A stretch of 14,614 nucleotides of DNA from DATJPD01 sp036394195 (GCA_036394195.1 DASWFO010000150.1:1-14614); one strand, 5' to 3'; counted from the first letter of the stretch, positions 6,145-14,383 are shown. Notes: generated by a model not told the origin, from the sequence alone. Numbers and translations: made by a program.

Positions 6145-7761
6145 ATGGCTGAACCCGGCCGCCGGGACGATCCGATCCGCCACGTCGTCCTGTTGATCAT
6201 GGAGAATCGGTCGTTCGACCAGATGCTCGGCTGCTTCCATCCGGCGGTCGACGGGATCGATCCGGGGGTGCCGGGGATGAACCGCGACCGGGCCGGCCGT
6301 CCGTACTATCAGGCCCCGACCGATGTGCGGCAGATGCTGCTCGATCCGCATCACGAGGTGGCGCATGTCCGCACGCAGCTCGACGGCAACAACGGCGGCT
6401 TCGTCCTCGATTTCGAAGCCTGTTACCCGGACAGTCCGCCGGACGCGCGCCAATTGATCATGAGCTATTACCCGCGGGGTTTCCTTCCGGCGCTGCATGC
6501 GCTGGCGCAGGACTTCACGATCTGCGACCACTGGTTCTCGTCGCTGCCGGGTCCCACCTGGCCGAACCGCTCCTTCGCCTTGACCGGCACGTCCAACGGG
6601 CGCGTGAACATGCCCGGCGACGGGGAGCACACGATTGATCTCGCCGGCTGGTTCGAACAGGACCAGACGACTATTTTCGACAACCTCACCGAGAAGGGCA
6701 TTCATTGGAAATCGTATTTCCATGACGTGCCGCAAAGCGCCGTCCACTGCCATCAACGGAAGCCGGAGAACGTCTCGCGCTACTTCTACATCGACGAGTT
6801 CTTCGAAGACGCCCGCGGCCGCGAGGACGAGTTTCCGCAGTTCTGCCTGATCGAGCCGGACTTCAACGGCGTCAATGAGAACGACGATCACCCGCCGCAC
6901 GACGTGATGAAGGCAGAGCGCCTGCTGGCAAACGTCTATAACGCGCTGCGCGCCAACGAGAAGCTGTGGGAATCGACGCTACTGGTGGTGTTTTGCGACG
7001 AACATGGCGGGTTTTACGATCATGTCGTGCCACCGCCGGCCGTTCGGCCTGACGACCGCCGGGACGAGTACAGCTTCGATCGGCTGGGCGTGCGGGTGCC
7101 GGCCCTGCTGGTGTCGCCGTGGATGGACCGGCGCACCGAGACGATGCAGTTCGATCACACCAGCGTGCTGAGATATCTGATCGACAAATGGGACCTCGAC
7201 CCCATGGGGAGGCGCGCGGCGGAGGCGATCAGCATCGGCGTGGCGCTGACCCGCCGAACGCCGCGCCCCGCCCACGACACTATCGCCCGCATCGAGCTGA
7301 CTGCCGACCAGCTGGCCGCACCCAATCCCGAGGTCGAGGAGCACGCCTTCGGCAAGAGCCCCCACCACAAGGCACTGCAGGCCTTGCGCGCCTACCTGAT
7401 TGCGGATGCGATGGAAGGTCTGCCGCGGATGCTCGTGCCGATCGCGCGTCTCTATGTGGCGCTGAAGCGCGCCTGGGAGCGCTTGCTCGATCATTTCCAT
7501 GTTCTGCACGTCTCGATCGCGGATCTGGACAAGGTGACGTCGTTGCGGACCGGGGTCCGCGGCGATTTTGCGCGGTTCCTCCGCCGGCGCAAGCGGCGGG
7601 ACGTCCGGGCGATCTCCCGCATCATCCGCAACGCGGCACTTCCCGTGCACCGGCGCGAGCACGCGGTTCACACCCTGGCGTTGGTCGGGAACCGGAGCTT
7701 CCACCGGCGGGAGGATAAGATCCGAGCCGCCACCGAATGGCTCGATCGGCACCGGAAATAG
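6145..7761 (+). CDS. Phosphoesterase, phospholipase C / acid phosphatase family (PF04185-type)
   Basis: The family hydrolyses phosphate esters such as phosphatidylcholine or phosphomonoesters using metal ions. Family signatures are clear: HVVLLIMENRSFDQMLG at 13-29 (Glu20-Asn21 metal site), PGPTWPNRSF at 135-144 (Thr138 is the likely nucleophile), CDEHGGFYDHVVPP from 284 (Asp285, Glu286, His287), and FDHTSVLRYL from 336. The 538-aa protein starts at ATG 6145 behind a strong AAGGAG at 6133-6138. Unlike most bacterial members it has no Tat or Sec signal: the catalytic domain begins within ten residues. It may therefore act in the cytoplasm or leave by another route. From about residue 380 to the end there is a basic, mostly helical extra region (RRRKRRDVR, LDRHRK) that I cannot assign. 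It sits between guaB and the RsmB-like gene and has no obvious link to either. Substrate unknown. Confidence 0.88.
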   Translation: MAEPGRRDDPIRHVVLLIMENRSFDQMLGCFHPAVDGIDPGVPGMNRDRAGRPYYQAPTDVRQMLLDPHHEVAHVRTQLDGNNGGFVLDFEACYPDSPPDARQLIMSYYPRGFLPALHALAQDFTICDHWFSSLPGPTWPNRSFALTGTSNGRVNMPGDGEHTIDLAGWFEQDQTTIFDNLTEKGIHWKSYFHDVPQSAVHCHQRKPENVSRYFYIDEFFEDARGREDEFPQFCLIEPDFNGVNENDDHPPHDVMKAERLLANVYNALRANEKLWESTLLVVFCDEHGGFYDHVVPPPAVRPDDRRDEYSFDRLGVRVPALLVSPWMDRRTETMQFDHTSVLRYLIDKWDLDPMGRRAAEAISIGVALTRRTPRPAHDTIARIELTADQLAAPNPEVEEHAFGKSPHHKALQALRAYLIADAMEGLPRMLVPIARLYVALKRAWERLLDHFHVLHVSIADLDKVTSLRTGVRGDFARFLRRRKRRDVRAISRIIRNAALPVHRREHAVHTLALVGNRSFHRREDKIRAATEWLDRHRK

Positions 7762-7858
7762 CGTCCGCCGCGAGCCGTCTGGCGCGCCGGGGCTAACATC
7801 TGTATTTGTCAGCGCGGCGACAACACGCGCCTGCGCATTTGACCAATATGGACAGCCC

Positions 7859-9214
7859 ATGACTCCCGGCGCCCGCGTTCAGGCCGCCATCGAAATCCTC
7901 GATGCCATTGCCGCGGGTGGATCGGGACGCGGCGGCGCGCCGGCCGACGCGGTGGTGAACCTGTATGTGCGGGCACGGCGCTATATCGGCTCCAAAGACC
8001 GCGCCGCCATCCTCGGGCTGGTCTATTCAGTGCTGCGCCGTCGCGCGCAGCTCGACTGGTGGATTGGGTACGCGCGGGAAGGGGCGCACCGCGGAACTTA
8101 CGGCGCGGATTCCCGCCGTCGCGCCATCGCGGCCCTAGCCATCCTCGAGCGCTGGCCGACCTCCGAGATCGCCGAGGCGTTCGACGGCTCGAAATTCCGG
8201 CCGGCGATCCTGGACCGGGCAGAGGGCCACCTCGCCGCCGCCCTGGCGGGGCGCAGCATCGATCATCCGGATCAGCCGGAGGCGGTGCGGTTCAACAGCC
8301 CGGAGTGGCTGCTGCCGGAGCTCCGTCAGCGCTTCGGCGGCGATCTCGCGCGGGAGATGCAGGCGCTGAACGAACCGGCGCCGCTCGATCTCCGGGTGAA
8401 CGTGCTGAAGGGGACCCGCGCCGCCGCGGTGAAGGCGCTGGCGGCGGGCGGCATCACCGCGGCGCCGACCAAGCTCTCGCCGTGGGGATTGCGCGTCGAG
8501 GGTCGGCCGAACCTGCCGGTGCACGACGCCTTCAAGACTGGCCTGGTCGAAGTGCAGGACGAGGGCTCGCAGCTGGCAGCGCTGCTCGTCGACGCGCAGC
8601 CGGGCTTTAGGATCTGCGATTTCTGCGCCGGCGCCGGCGGCAAGAGCCTGGCGATCGCGGCGGCGATGCAGAACAAGGGGCATGTCGTCGCCTGCGACGT
8701 GTCGGGCCCGCGTCTCGACAGCGCCACCAAGCGGCTGCGGCGCGCCGGCGTGCACAATGTCGAGCGCCGCCACCTCGAGGGCGAGCGCGATCCGTGGGTC
8801 AAGCGGCATGCCGGCGCGTTCGACCGCGTCTTGATCGACGCGCCATGCTCGGGCACCGGCACATGGCGGCGCAATCCCGACGCGCGGTGGACGTTGACGG
8901 CGCAGGACGTGGCGGAGCTGCGCGAGCTCCAGGCGCGCATCGTCGCCAGCGCCAGCCGCCTCGTGAAGCCGGGGGGCCGGCTCGTTTACGTGACCTGCTC
9001 GTTGCTGCCGGCGGAGAACGAGCGGCAGGCCGAGGTCTTCGCCGCTCAGCCGGGGTTCACGCCGGTGCCGATCTCGACCGTGTGGGCGGGCACCATCGGC
9101 GGCGCATGTCCGCCGCCCGATCCGTATCTCCGCCTGTCCCCGGAGCGTCACGGCACCGATGGATTTTTTGTCGCGGTTTTTGAGCGCCGGAGCGAGAATG
9201 CCGGCGGAGGCTAG
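7859..9214 (+). CDS. rsmB: RsmB/NOP-family rRNA m5C methyltransferase
   Basis: A SAM-dependent cytosine-5 RNA methyltransferase; E. coli RsmB modifies C967 of 16S rRNA. The 451 aa compare with 429 in E. coli. The N-terminal part, up to about residue 130, resembles the NusB-like RNA-binding domain (AAIEILDAI, DRAAILGLVYSVLRRR). The catalytic domain shows the SAM loop FCAGAGGKSL at 255-264. Motif IV is IDAPCSGTG with Asp327 and Cys330, and motif VI is YVTCS with the catalytic Cys380, followed by LLPAENE. Both catalytic cysteines are present. ATG 7859 marks the start of similarity and has a weak GGA ribosome binding site; the frame is open upstream but that part overlaps the phosphoesterase gene. 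The order guaB, RsmB-like, guaA occurs in other alphaproteobacteria, from memory. The exact target cytosine is inferred; another NOP-family target is possible. Confidence 0.9.
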   Translation: MTPGARVQAAIEILDAIAAGGSGRGGAPADAVVNLYVRARRYIGSKDRAAILGLVYSVLRRRAQLDWWIGYAREGAHRGTYGADSRRRAIAALAILERWPTSEIAEAFDGSKFRPAILDRAEGHLAAALAGRSIDHPDQPEAVRFNSPEWLLPELRQRFGGDLAREMQALNEPAPLDLRVNVLKGTRAAAVKALAAGGITAAPTKLSPWGLRVEGRPNLPVHDAFKTGLVEVQDEGSQLAALLVDAQPGFRICDFCAGAGGKSLAIAAAMQNKGHVVACDVSGPRLDSATKRLRRAGVHNVERRHLEGERDPWVKRHAGAFDRVLIDAPCSGTGTWRRNPDARWTLTAQDVAELRELQARIVASASRLVKPGGRLVYVTCSLLPAENERQAEVFAAQPGFTPVPISTVWAGTIGGACPPPDPYLRLSPERHGTDGFFVAVFERRSENAGGG

Positions 9215-9215
9215 A

Positions 9216-9944
9216 GTGACACGCTGGCTCCTCATGCCGATCCTGCTGGCGGTGATGTCCGCGGGGCGTCCGGCTGCCGCCCTGCCGGTCGATCTGCAGC
9301 TCGTGCTCGCGGTCGACGTATCGCGCAGCATCGATGCAGAGGAGGCGAGGCTGCAGCGGGAGGGATATCTCGCGGCCCTGGCTCATCCGCAGGTGCTCCA
9401 GGCGATCCGCTCCGGTGCGTTCGGGCGGATCGCGGTCACCTATGTGGAATGGGCGGGCTCGAGCTATCAGCGGACCGTGGTCGACTGGAGCGTCATCGAT
9501 GGCGACGCCAGCGCCAGGCCGTTCATCGAGAAGCTGGCGGAAGCCGCCTACATGTCGCGCAACTGGACGTCGATCAGCGGCGCCATCGATTACGCCATGG
9601 ACATGTTCCAGCACCCGGCGGGCTTCGAGAGCACGCGCCGTGTCATCGATATTTCGGGCGACGGGCGCAACAACGAGGGCCGCGAGGCCGACGAGGCCCG
9701 CGACGAGGCGGTGGCCGCCGGGGTCACGATCAACGGCCTGCCCATCGTCAACGACCGGCCGAATTTTGGCCGCCCGCCCGAGGCGGACCTCGACATCTTC
9801 TATCGCGAACACGTGATCGGCGGGCCGGGCGCGTTCCTCATCGTGGCCGAGAACTTTTCTTCGTTCGCGAGCGCGATCCTGAACAAACTGATCCGGGAAA
9901 TCGCCGGCGAACCGCCCGCTGTTGCATCAGCCGAAGGCGACTGA
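9216..9944 (+). CDS. Secreted DUF1194 / von Willebrand factor A-like protein
   Basis: The start is GTG 9216: GGAGG at 9206-9210 lies five bases before it, the best ribosome binding site in this stretch. Starts at ATG 9159 and 9198 are in frame but poorly placed. From GTG the 242-aa protein begins with a clean signal peptide (MTRWLLMPILLAVMSAGRPA, cut probably after Ala22), so the mature protein should be periplasmic or secreted. The domain follows directly: AVDVSRSI carries the D-x-S-x-S metal-site motif (Asp34, Ser36, Ser38), and VIDISGDGRNN at 144-153 is a second conserved strand and loop. This matches DUF1194, a VWA-like family of unknown function probably involved in metal-dependent protein contacts. 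The rsmB stop is one base upstream, so the two are probably translationally coupled. Confidence 0.85.
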   Translation: MTRWLLMPILLAVMSAGRPAAALPVDLQLVLAVDVSRSIDAEEARLQREGYLAALAHPQVLQAIRSGAFGRIAVTYVEWAGSSYQRTVVDWSVIDGDASARPFIEKLAEAAYMSRNWTSISGAIDYAMDMFQHPAGFESTRRVIDISGDGRNNEGREADEARDEAVAAGVTINGLPIVNDRPNFGRPPEADLDIFYREHVIGGPGAFLIVAENFSSFASAILNKLIREIAGEPPAVASAEGD

Positions 9945-9950
9945 GCATCG

Positions 9951-9965
9951 TACCGCGTATCGGTA
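9951..9965 (+). terminator. Possible short terminator hairpin after the DUF1194 gene
   Basis: TACCG at 9951-9955 pairs with CGGTA at 9961-9965 around a 5-base loop, seven bases after the stop, and is followed by TTTCC. The stem is short and the T-run weak, so termination is only possible. Confidence 0.22.
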
Positions 9966-10040
9966 TTTCCGCATGCCTGACGCGCAACTTTCTGAGTCGG
10001 AAACGCTGGCATGGGGAGCGAATCGTGGTAGGTTATTTAT

Positions 10041-10625
10041 ATGACAACGATTGGACTCGCTACGGATCGGGCCGCTGTCGGTATCGCAAAGGTTTACGTC
10101 GACACATGGCGGAGTGCTTACGCAGGGCTGCTCCCCAACCGCGTTCTGATCGGAATGTCCTATGAGCGCCAAGCCCGTGAGTGGTCCTGGGTCATCCGTA
10201 ACCGGGCCGACGCCCAGCCGGTCATCGTCGCCGCCGAGCCGAACCGGGGTGTGGTCGGCTTTGTCAGTTTCGGGCTGAGCCGCATCGCCGACCGGCCCGC
10301 CAGCGGCCCGTATTCGGGTGCCGGCGGATCGAATGTCGGCGAACTCTTCACTCTGTATGTCCGCCCGGAACTGCAGGAGCGCGGTATCGGCCGGCGGCTC
10401 CTCGCCGCGTCCTTCACGGCGATGCAGGAGCGCGGCTATGAGCGCGGATTCCTGTGGGTGCTGCGGGACAACCCATCCAGGTATTTCTATGAACGGATGG
10501 GCGGCCAGCCAATCGCCGAGCGGCGAGAACGGCTGTGGGGCTGCCTTCTGGATGAGATCGCCTATGGCTGGCCGGATCTCACCCAGGCACTGGACCGGCT
10601 CGGCTCATGCGAGACCGGCGGCTGA
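10041..10625 (+). CDS. GNAT-family N-acetyltransferase
   Basis: A GNAT-fold enzyme that should move an acetyl group from acetyl-CoA to an amine; the substrate cannot be told from sequence. The 194-aa protein shows the N-terminal IAKVYVDTWRSAYAGLLP (15-32), typical of GNAT members. The acetyl-CoA motif A is ELFTLYVRPELQERGIGRRL at 101-120, with the Q-x-x-G-x-G-type pyrophosphate loop at Gln112 to Gly117. Motif B is present as FLWVLRDNPSRYFYERMG. ATG 10041 has TAGG about seven bases upstream. A 96-base gap separates it from the DUF1194 gene and guaA begins 100 bases after it, so it may be part of a long guaA transcript or have its own promoter; I see no convincing one. No toxin-type partner is adjacent. 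Confidence 0.85.
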   Translation: MTTIGLATDRAAVGIAKVYVDTWRSAYAGLLPNRVLIGMSYERQAREWSWVIRNRADAQPVIVAAEPNRGVVGFVSFGLSRIADRPASGPYSGAGGSNVGELFTLYVRPELQERGIGRRLLAASFTAMQERGYERGFLWVLRDNPSRYFYERMGGQPIAERRERLWGCLLDEIAYGWPDLTQALDRLGSCETGG

Positions 10626-10680
10626 TCCGGCCGGGACGCTCTCGCCGCCACATCAGATCCTCGCCCGTCGAAACCCGGCT

Positions 10681-10702
10681 CCCGCGGCCTGTCCTGCGCG
10701 GG
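10681..10702 (+). promoter_or_regulatory. GC-rich stem-loop before guaA
   Basis: CCCGCG at 10681-10686 pairs with CGCGGG at 10697-10702 around a 10-base loop, 23 bases before the guaA start. No T-run follows. It could be a weak terminator for the acetyltransferase gene or a leader element; in such GC-rich DNA it may also be chance. Confidence 0.22.
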
Positions 10703-10725
10703 CATGACCCGGTAGAGTGTCGGTC

Positions 10726-12276
10726 GTGACCGATACGATTCTCATTCTCGATTTTGGGAGCCAGGTGACGCAGCTGATCGCGCGGCGCGTACGCGAGAGC
10801 GGCGTTTACTGCGAGATCCATCCGTTCGCCAAAGGTGCCGAGGCGCTGCGGCGGCTGAAGCCGCGCGGCGTGATCTTTTCCGGCGGCCCGGCCTCGGTGC
10901 TCGACGGCGGCGCCAGCCCGCGCGCGCCCGACGAGATCTTCAAGTCCGGCCTGCCGGTGCTCGGCATCTGCTACGGCCAGCAGACCATGGTCGCCCAGCT
11001 CGGCGGCAAGGTCGAAAGCTCCGACCACCGCGAATTCGGCCGCGCCTTCATCGACGTCATCGAGGAATGCGACCTGCTCGCCGGCCTGTGGCCGCAGGGG
11101 GCGCGCGAGCAGGTGTGGATGAGCCACGGCGACCGGGTGGTCGAGATGCCCCCCGGCTTCCGCCGCGTCGCGATCAGCGACGGCGCGCCGTTCGCGATCA
11201 TCGCCGACGATGCGCGCCACTATTACGGCGTGATGTTCCATCCCGAGGTGGTGCACACGCCGCACGGCGGCGACCTGATCCGGAATTTCACGCATCATGT
11301 CGCCGGCTGCCGCGGCGACTGGACCATGGCCGCGTTCCGCCGCGAGGCGATCGAGCGCATCCGCGCCCAGGTCGGCCGGGGCAAGGTGATCTGCGGCCTG
11401 TCCGGCGGCGTTGATTCATCGGTCGCGGCGGTGCTGCTTCACGAGGCGATCGGCGAGCAGCTCACCTGCATTTTCGTCGACCACGGATTGCTGCGCCAGG
11501 GCGAGGCGGAGCAGGTGGTCGAGCTGTTCCGCAACCACTACAACATTCCGCTCGTGCATCGCGACGCCAGTGCCTTGTTCCTCGGCAAGCTCGCCGGCAT
11601 CGTCGATCCCGAGGCCAAGCGCAAGACCATCGGCGCCACCTTCATCGATGTGTTCGAGGAGGAGGCGCGGAAAGTCGGCGGCGCCAACTTCCTCGCCCAG
11701 GGAACGCTTTATCCCGATGTGATCGAATCGGTCTCCTTCACCGGCGGGCCGAGCGTCACCATCAAGTCGCATCACAATGTCGGCGGCTTGCCCGACCGCA
11801 TGAACCTGAAGCTGGTCGAGCCGCTGCGCGAGCTGTTCAAGGATGAGGTGCGGGCCCTCGGCCGCGAGCTCGGGCTCCCGGACAGCCTGGTCGGCCGCCA
11901 TCCGTTCCCCGGGCCGGGGCTGGCCATCCGCATCCCCGGCGACATCACGCCGGAGAAGCTGGCCATCCTGCGCAAGGCGGATGCGATCTATCTCGAAGAG
12001 ATCCGCCGCGCCGGGCTGTACGACGCGATCTGGCAAGCGTTCGCCGTGCTGCTGCCGGTGAAGACCGTCGGCGTCATGGGCGACGCGCGATCCTACGATT
12101 ACGTCTGCGCGCTGCGCGCCGTCACCTCGACCGACGGGATGACCGCGGACTCCTATCCGTTCGCACACGAGTTCCTGGCCGCGTGCGCGACGCGGATCAT
12201 CAATGAGGTGCGCGGCATCAACCGCGTCGTCTACGACGTGACATCGAAGCCGCCCGGCACGATCGAGTGGGAGTAA
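10726..12276 (+). CDS. guaA: GMP synthase (glutamine-hydrolysing)
   Basis: GuaA aminates XMP to GMP using glutamine and ATP, the step after GuaB. The 516-aa protein has the expected domains. The N-terminal class I glutamine amidotransferase shows ILDFGSQVTQL, LGICYGQQ with nucleophile Cys82, and MFHPEVVHT with His172 and Glu174. The ATP-pyrophosphatase P-loop is LSGGVDSSVAAVLL with SGGVDSS at 226-232. The C-terminal dimerisation and XMP-binding domain has RHPFPGPGLAIR and ends PPGTIEWE. GTG 10726 gives MTDTILILDFGSQ, the usual family start, with GAG eight bases upstream. GTG 10717 would add three residues and has no ribosome binding site. guaB lies upstream on the same strand, separated by four unrelated genes. 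The base composition changes shortly after its stop. Confidence 0.98.
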   Translation: MTDTILILDFGSQVTQLIARRVRESGVYCEIHPFAKGAEALRRLKPRGVIFSGGPASVLDGGASPRAPDEIFKSGLPVLGICYGQQTMVAQLGGKVESSDHREFGRAFIDVIEECDLLAGLWPQGAREQVWMSHGDRVVEMPPGFRRVAISDGAPFAIIADDARHYYGVMFHPEVVHTPHGGDLIRNFTHHVAGCRGDWTMAAFRREAIERIRAQVGRGKVICGLSGGVDSSVAAVLLHEAIGEQLTCIFVDHGLLRQGEAEQVVELFRNHYNIPLVHRDASALFLGKLAGIVDPEAKRKTIGATFIDVFEEEARKVGGANFLAQGTLYPDVIESVSFTGGPSVTIKSHHNVGGLPDRMNLKLVEPLRELFKDEVRALGRELGLPDSLVGRHPFPGPGLAIRIPGDITPEKLAILRKADAIYLEEIRRAGLYDAIWQAFAVLLPVKTVGVMGDARSYDYVCALRAVTSTDGMTADSYPFAHEFLAACATRIINEVRGINRVVYDVTSKPPGTIEWE

Positions 12277-12540
12277 GGGAGCATATTCCCGGATAGTGTG
12301 GGATACCTTGAATGCGATGGGTTTCTGATCGAGGCCGATAGATACCGATAGGTGACAAAACGAAGGCTGAAAGGACTTTGCGGCATGCGATCGTCTAGAG
12401 CTTAGACGCGGGAGCCTCCGGCTCTTCAACGGCGATACGATTGCTCCCTCTCTCTCAAGATGATCTTGCTTTCACTGCAAAGGGTTGAGACGAACGAACG
12501 TAAGTGGCCCTTGCCGCGTTGTCAGCCGATGGTTCGGCGA
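12277..12540. other. Gap between convergent guaA and kinase genes, no gene seen
   Basis: This 264-base stretch separates convergent genes and has more A and T than the left part of the window. It holds several short inverted repeats: CGTCTA/TAGACG at 12392-12408, GAGCC-TCC-GGCTC at 12412-12424 followed by TT, and the odd palindrome CAAGATGATCTTG at 12456-12468. The second could serve as a weak terminator for guaA. A short frame near 12339-12397 (IPIGDKTKAERTLRHAIV then stop) has no start and is not called. It may mark an old junction. Confidence 0.5.
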
Positions 12541-14343
12541 TCACTCGCGTAGTTTGGCCTGTGGCAGGGTCAGCCGAATCTCCAGTCCACTGTTCGTGAA
12601 GTCCCGAGAAAAACTGCCGCTAAGGGCGGTGGTTGCTGCCCGTGCGAGGCGACTGCCGAATCCTTCACGCGCCGATTCTCCCGCGCGCGAAACCACTCCA
12701 GCTTCTCGCCAAGTAATGCAAAAGTCATGCTCCTGTTCAACGCATTCGATCTGCACTTGGCCGGAGGGATCTACCAGAGCCCCATATTTGAGCGCGTTTG
12801 TCGCGAACTCGTGAAGGAGTAAAGCAATGTTCGTAACCGCGCTGCGCCCGAGTTGAATGTCCGGGCCAGATACAACAATCCGGCGTTCGGGCGTCCCCTC
12901 GTGATGATAAGGCTCTGTCACCTCGGCGATGAGCGTATGGAGTGTCGCAATCTGGTGAGGGTTGGTCTCTGTGCCCGACAGGGTCAACGAATGGGCTCGA
13001 CTAAGTGCCAAGAACTTGCCCTGGAGGTCAGAGACCAAATCCGGAACGGACGCAGCGCCGCGAGCGCTCAGATTGACCAGGCCTCCAGCCAACGCGAAGA
13101 GGTTTTTCACGCGGTGATTCATCTCACCGAGCAACAAATCCTTCTGCTCCTCGGCACGCCGCCGGTCCGAAATATCCCGTGCGATCTTCGAAGCGCCAAC
13201 GACCTTCCCGCTCGAATCCAGAATGGGTGAGACTGACAGCGAGACGTCAACGAGACTGCCGTCCTTCCTCTGACGGATCGTCTCGTAGTGCTCAATGCGC
13301 TCGCCGCGCCGAATGCGGCTGAGAATTTCCGGCTCTTCGTCCTGCCGATCGCACGGGATGAGGATCGTCACGGGCTTGCCGATAACTTCATGTCCACAAT
13401 AGCCGAAGAGGCGTTGAGCGCCGCCATTCCAGCTGGTGATGATGCCATTTGTGTCCTTGGAGAGGATCGCATCGTCGGAAGATTCGACGATCGCAGCCAA
13501 TCGCTGGCTGGCAACCTCAGCTAATTTGCGCTCACTGATGTTCACGAGCACGTTCACGGCGCCAGCCAGTCTGCCGGCGTCGTCAAACAAGGGGGTCGGA
13601 TAGGCGAGGAACGGGATGCGTGTTCCATCGGGTCGCTCCGCCGCGGCCTCTTGGCCATTGATTGCTCTTCGCTCCTTCAGGGCGACCGCCATGGGACATT
13701 GATCATGCGGAAGGGGCGTTCCATCGGGCCAGTAGAGCTTCCACGAGCCACAGAACTCGCTCCGGCCGATTTCGGGCGTCATGCCCCACAGCTCGGCGGC
13801 GGCTTCGTTATAGAATGTGATCCTGCCTTCCGGATCGGTTGTGTAGAGCGCCGCCGGAAGAGATTGCAGGATGGCCTCGACGTCCACCACATGACCGGTG
13901 GCCTGCCGGCGTTCCTGGCCCGGGAATCCGCTGTCGCGGAAGACGTTTACCGCGCCCGTCACTTGGCCGTGGACGTTCTTCAGGACCTCTATGTTCACCA
14001 GCGCCACGATGCGGCTGCCATCGGGCCGTTCGATCTGTATGCGCTCATCACGGTAGCTTCGACCGGTTGCGAGGGCTGTGGCCATGGGACATCCCGCGGA
14101 CGCGATATGCACGCCTCCCAAGTCGAACAGGCGGTACGAACCGCAGAACCGTTCGTTGGTCTCGCCCAGCCGCGGCTCGCGCCCCCACAAAGCGGCGGCC
14201 GCACGATTGTAGCGAAGGATTATTCCGTCGGCATCGCAAGCGTACACACCGACGGGAAGGCTCTCCAACAGAAGGCTGTCATCGAGATCGTCGGGCAGCG
14301 AGGGTGTGACATTGGAGACGCGCGTCATATCAAGCGTTGACAT
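12541..14343 (-). CDS. HWE-family sensor histidine kinase with three PAS domains
   Basis: A 600-aa soluble sensor kinase; no membrane segment or signal peptide is visible. Domain order: PAS1 about 25-140, PAS2 about 155-270, PAS3 about 285-395 (FGYCGHEVIGKPVTILIP, ending ARDISDRRRAEEQ), then an HWE dimerisation and phosphoacceptor region, then an HATPase domain. The phosphoacceptor is His410 in EMNHRVKNLFALAGG. The N box is HEFATNALKYGA with Asn516, and the family's W-x-E motif is WRE at 545-547. PAS1 and PAS2 are close relatives of each other and each has FCGS and CPMA cysteines. ATG 14343 has GGAGG at 14349-14353. There is no response regulator in the window, so it is an orphan here. Alphaproteobacterial HWE kinases often feed the PhyR general stress response; that is inference. 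Codon use has more A and T at third positions (AAT, ACA, TTT, ATT) than the genes to the left, suggesting transfer. Confidence 0.93.
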   Translation of the reverse strand: MSTLDMTRVSNVTPSLPDDLDDSLLLESLPVGVYACDADGIILRYNRAAAALWGREPRLGETNERFCGSYRLFDLGGVHIASAGCPMATALATGRSYRDERIQIERPDGSRIVALVNIEVLKNVHGQVTGAVNVFRDSGFPGQERRQATGHVVDVEAILQSLPAALYTTDPEGRITFYNEAAAELWGMTPEIGRSEFCGSWKLYWPDGTPLPHDQCPMAVALKERRAINGQEAAAERPDGTRIPFLAYPTPLFDDAGRLAGAVNVLVNISERKLAEVASQRLAAIVESSDDAILSKDTNGIITSWNGGAQRLFGYCGHEVIGKPVTILIPCDRQDEEPEILSRIRRGERIEHYETIRQRKDGSLVDVSLSVSPILDSSGKVVGASKIARDISDRRRAEEQKDLLLGEMNHRVKNLFALAGGLVNLSARGAASVPDLVSDLQGKFLALSRAHSLTLSGTETNPHQIATLHTLIAEVTEPYHHEGTPERRIVVSGPDIQLGRSAVTNIALLLHEFATNALKYGALVDPSGQVQIECVEQEHDFCITWREAGVVSRAGESAREGFGSRLARAATTALSGSFSRDFTNSGLEIRLTLPQAKLRE

Positions 14344-14377
14344 CTCTTCCTCCGTATCAGTTCATGCAGGCGTTACA

Positions 14378-14383
14378 ATTATA
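14378..14383 (-). promoter_or_regulatory. Likely -10 element of the histidine kinase gene
   Basis: On the complement strand this is a perfect TATAAT, about 35 bases upstream of the kinase ATG, placing the start of transcription near 14371. The matching -35 position has only a poor sequence (TCTCAA). A 5-bp dyad, GAAGC-GGCT-GCTTC at 14385-14398 on the plus strand, fills part of the spacer, which would suit an operator. A weak -35 suggests dependence on an activator. Confidence 0.45.

Noticed and set aside
7848..7862. Four-codon leader (ATG GAC AGC CCA TGA) overlapping the rsmB start as ATGA
   Set aside because: An ATGA overlap could couple translation, but such a short frame arises easily by chance and it has no ribosome binding site of note.
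8135..9331. 398-codon antisense ORF over the rsmB gene
   Set aside because: It lies wholly opposite a well-supported gene and has no recognisable motif or ribosome binding site.
11416..12429. 337-codon antisense ORF over the guaA 3' half
   Set aside because: Shadow of guaA; the extra N-terminal part in the gap (12277-12429) shows no family features, so it does not support a gene there.
13651..14340. 229-codon plus-strand ORF opposite the kinase
   Set aside because: The kinase on the other strand has clear domains and a strong ribosome binding site; this is its antisense shadow.
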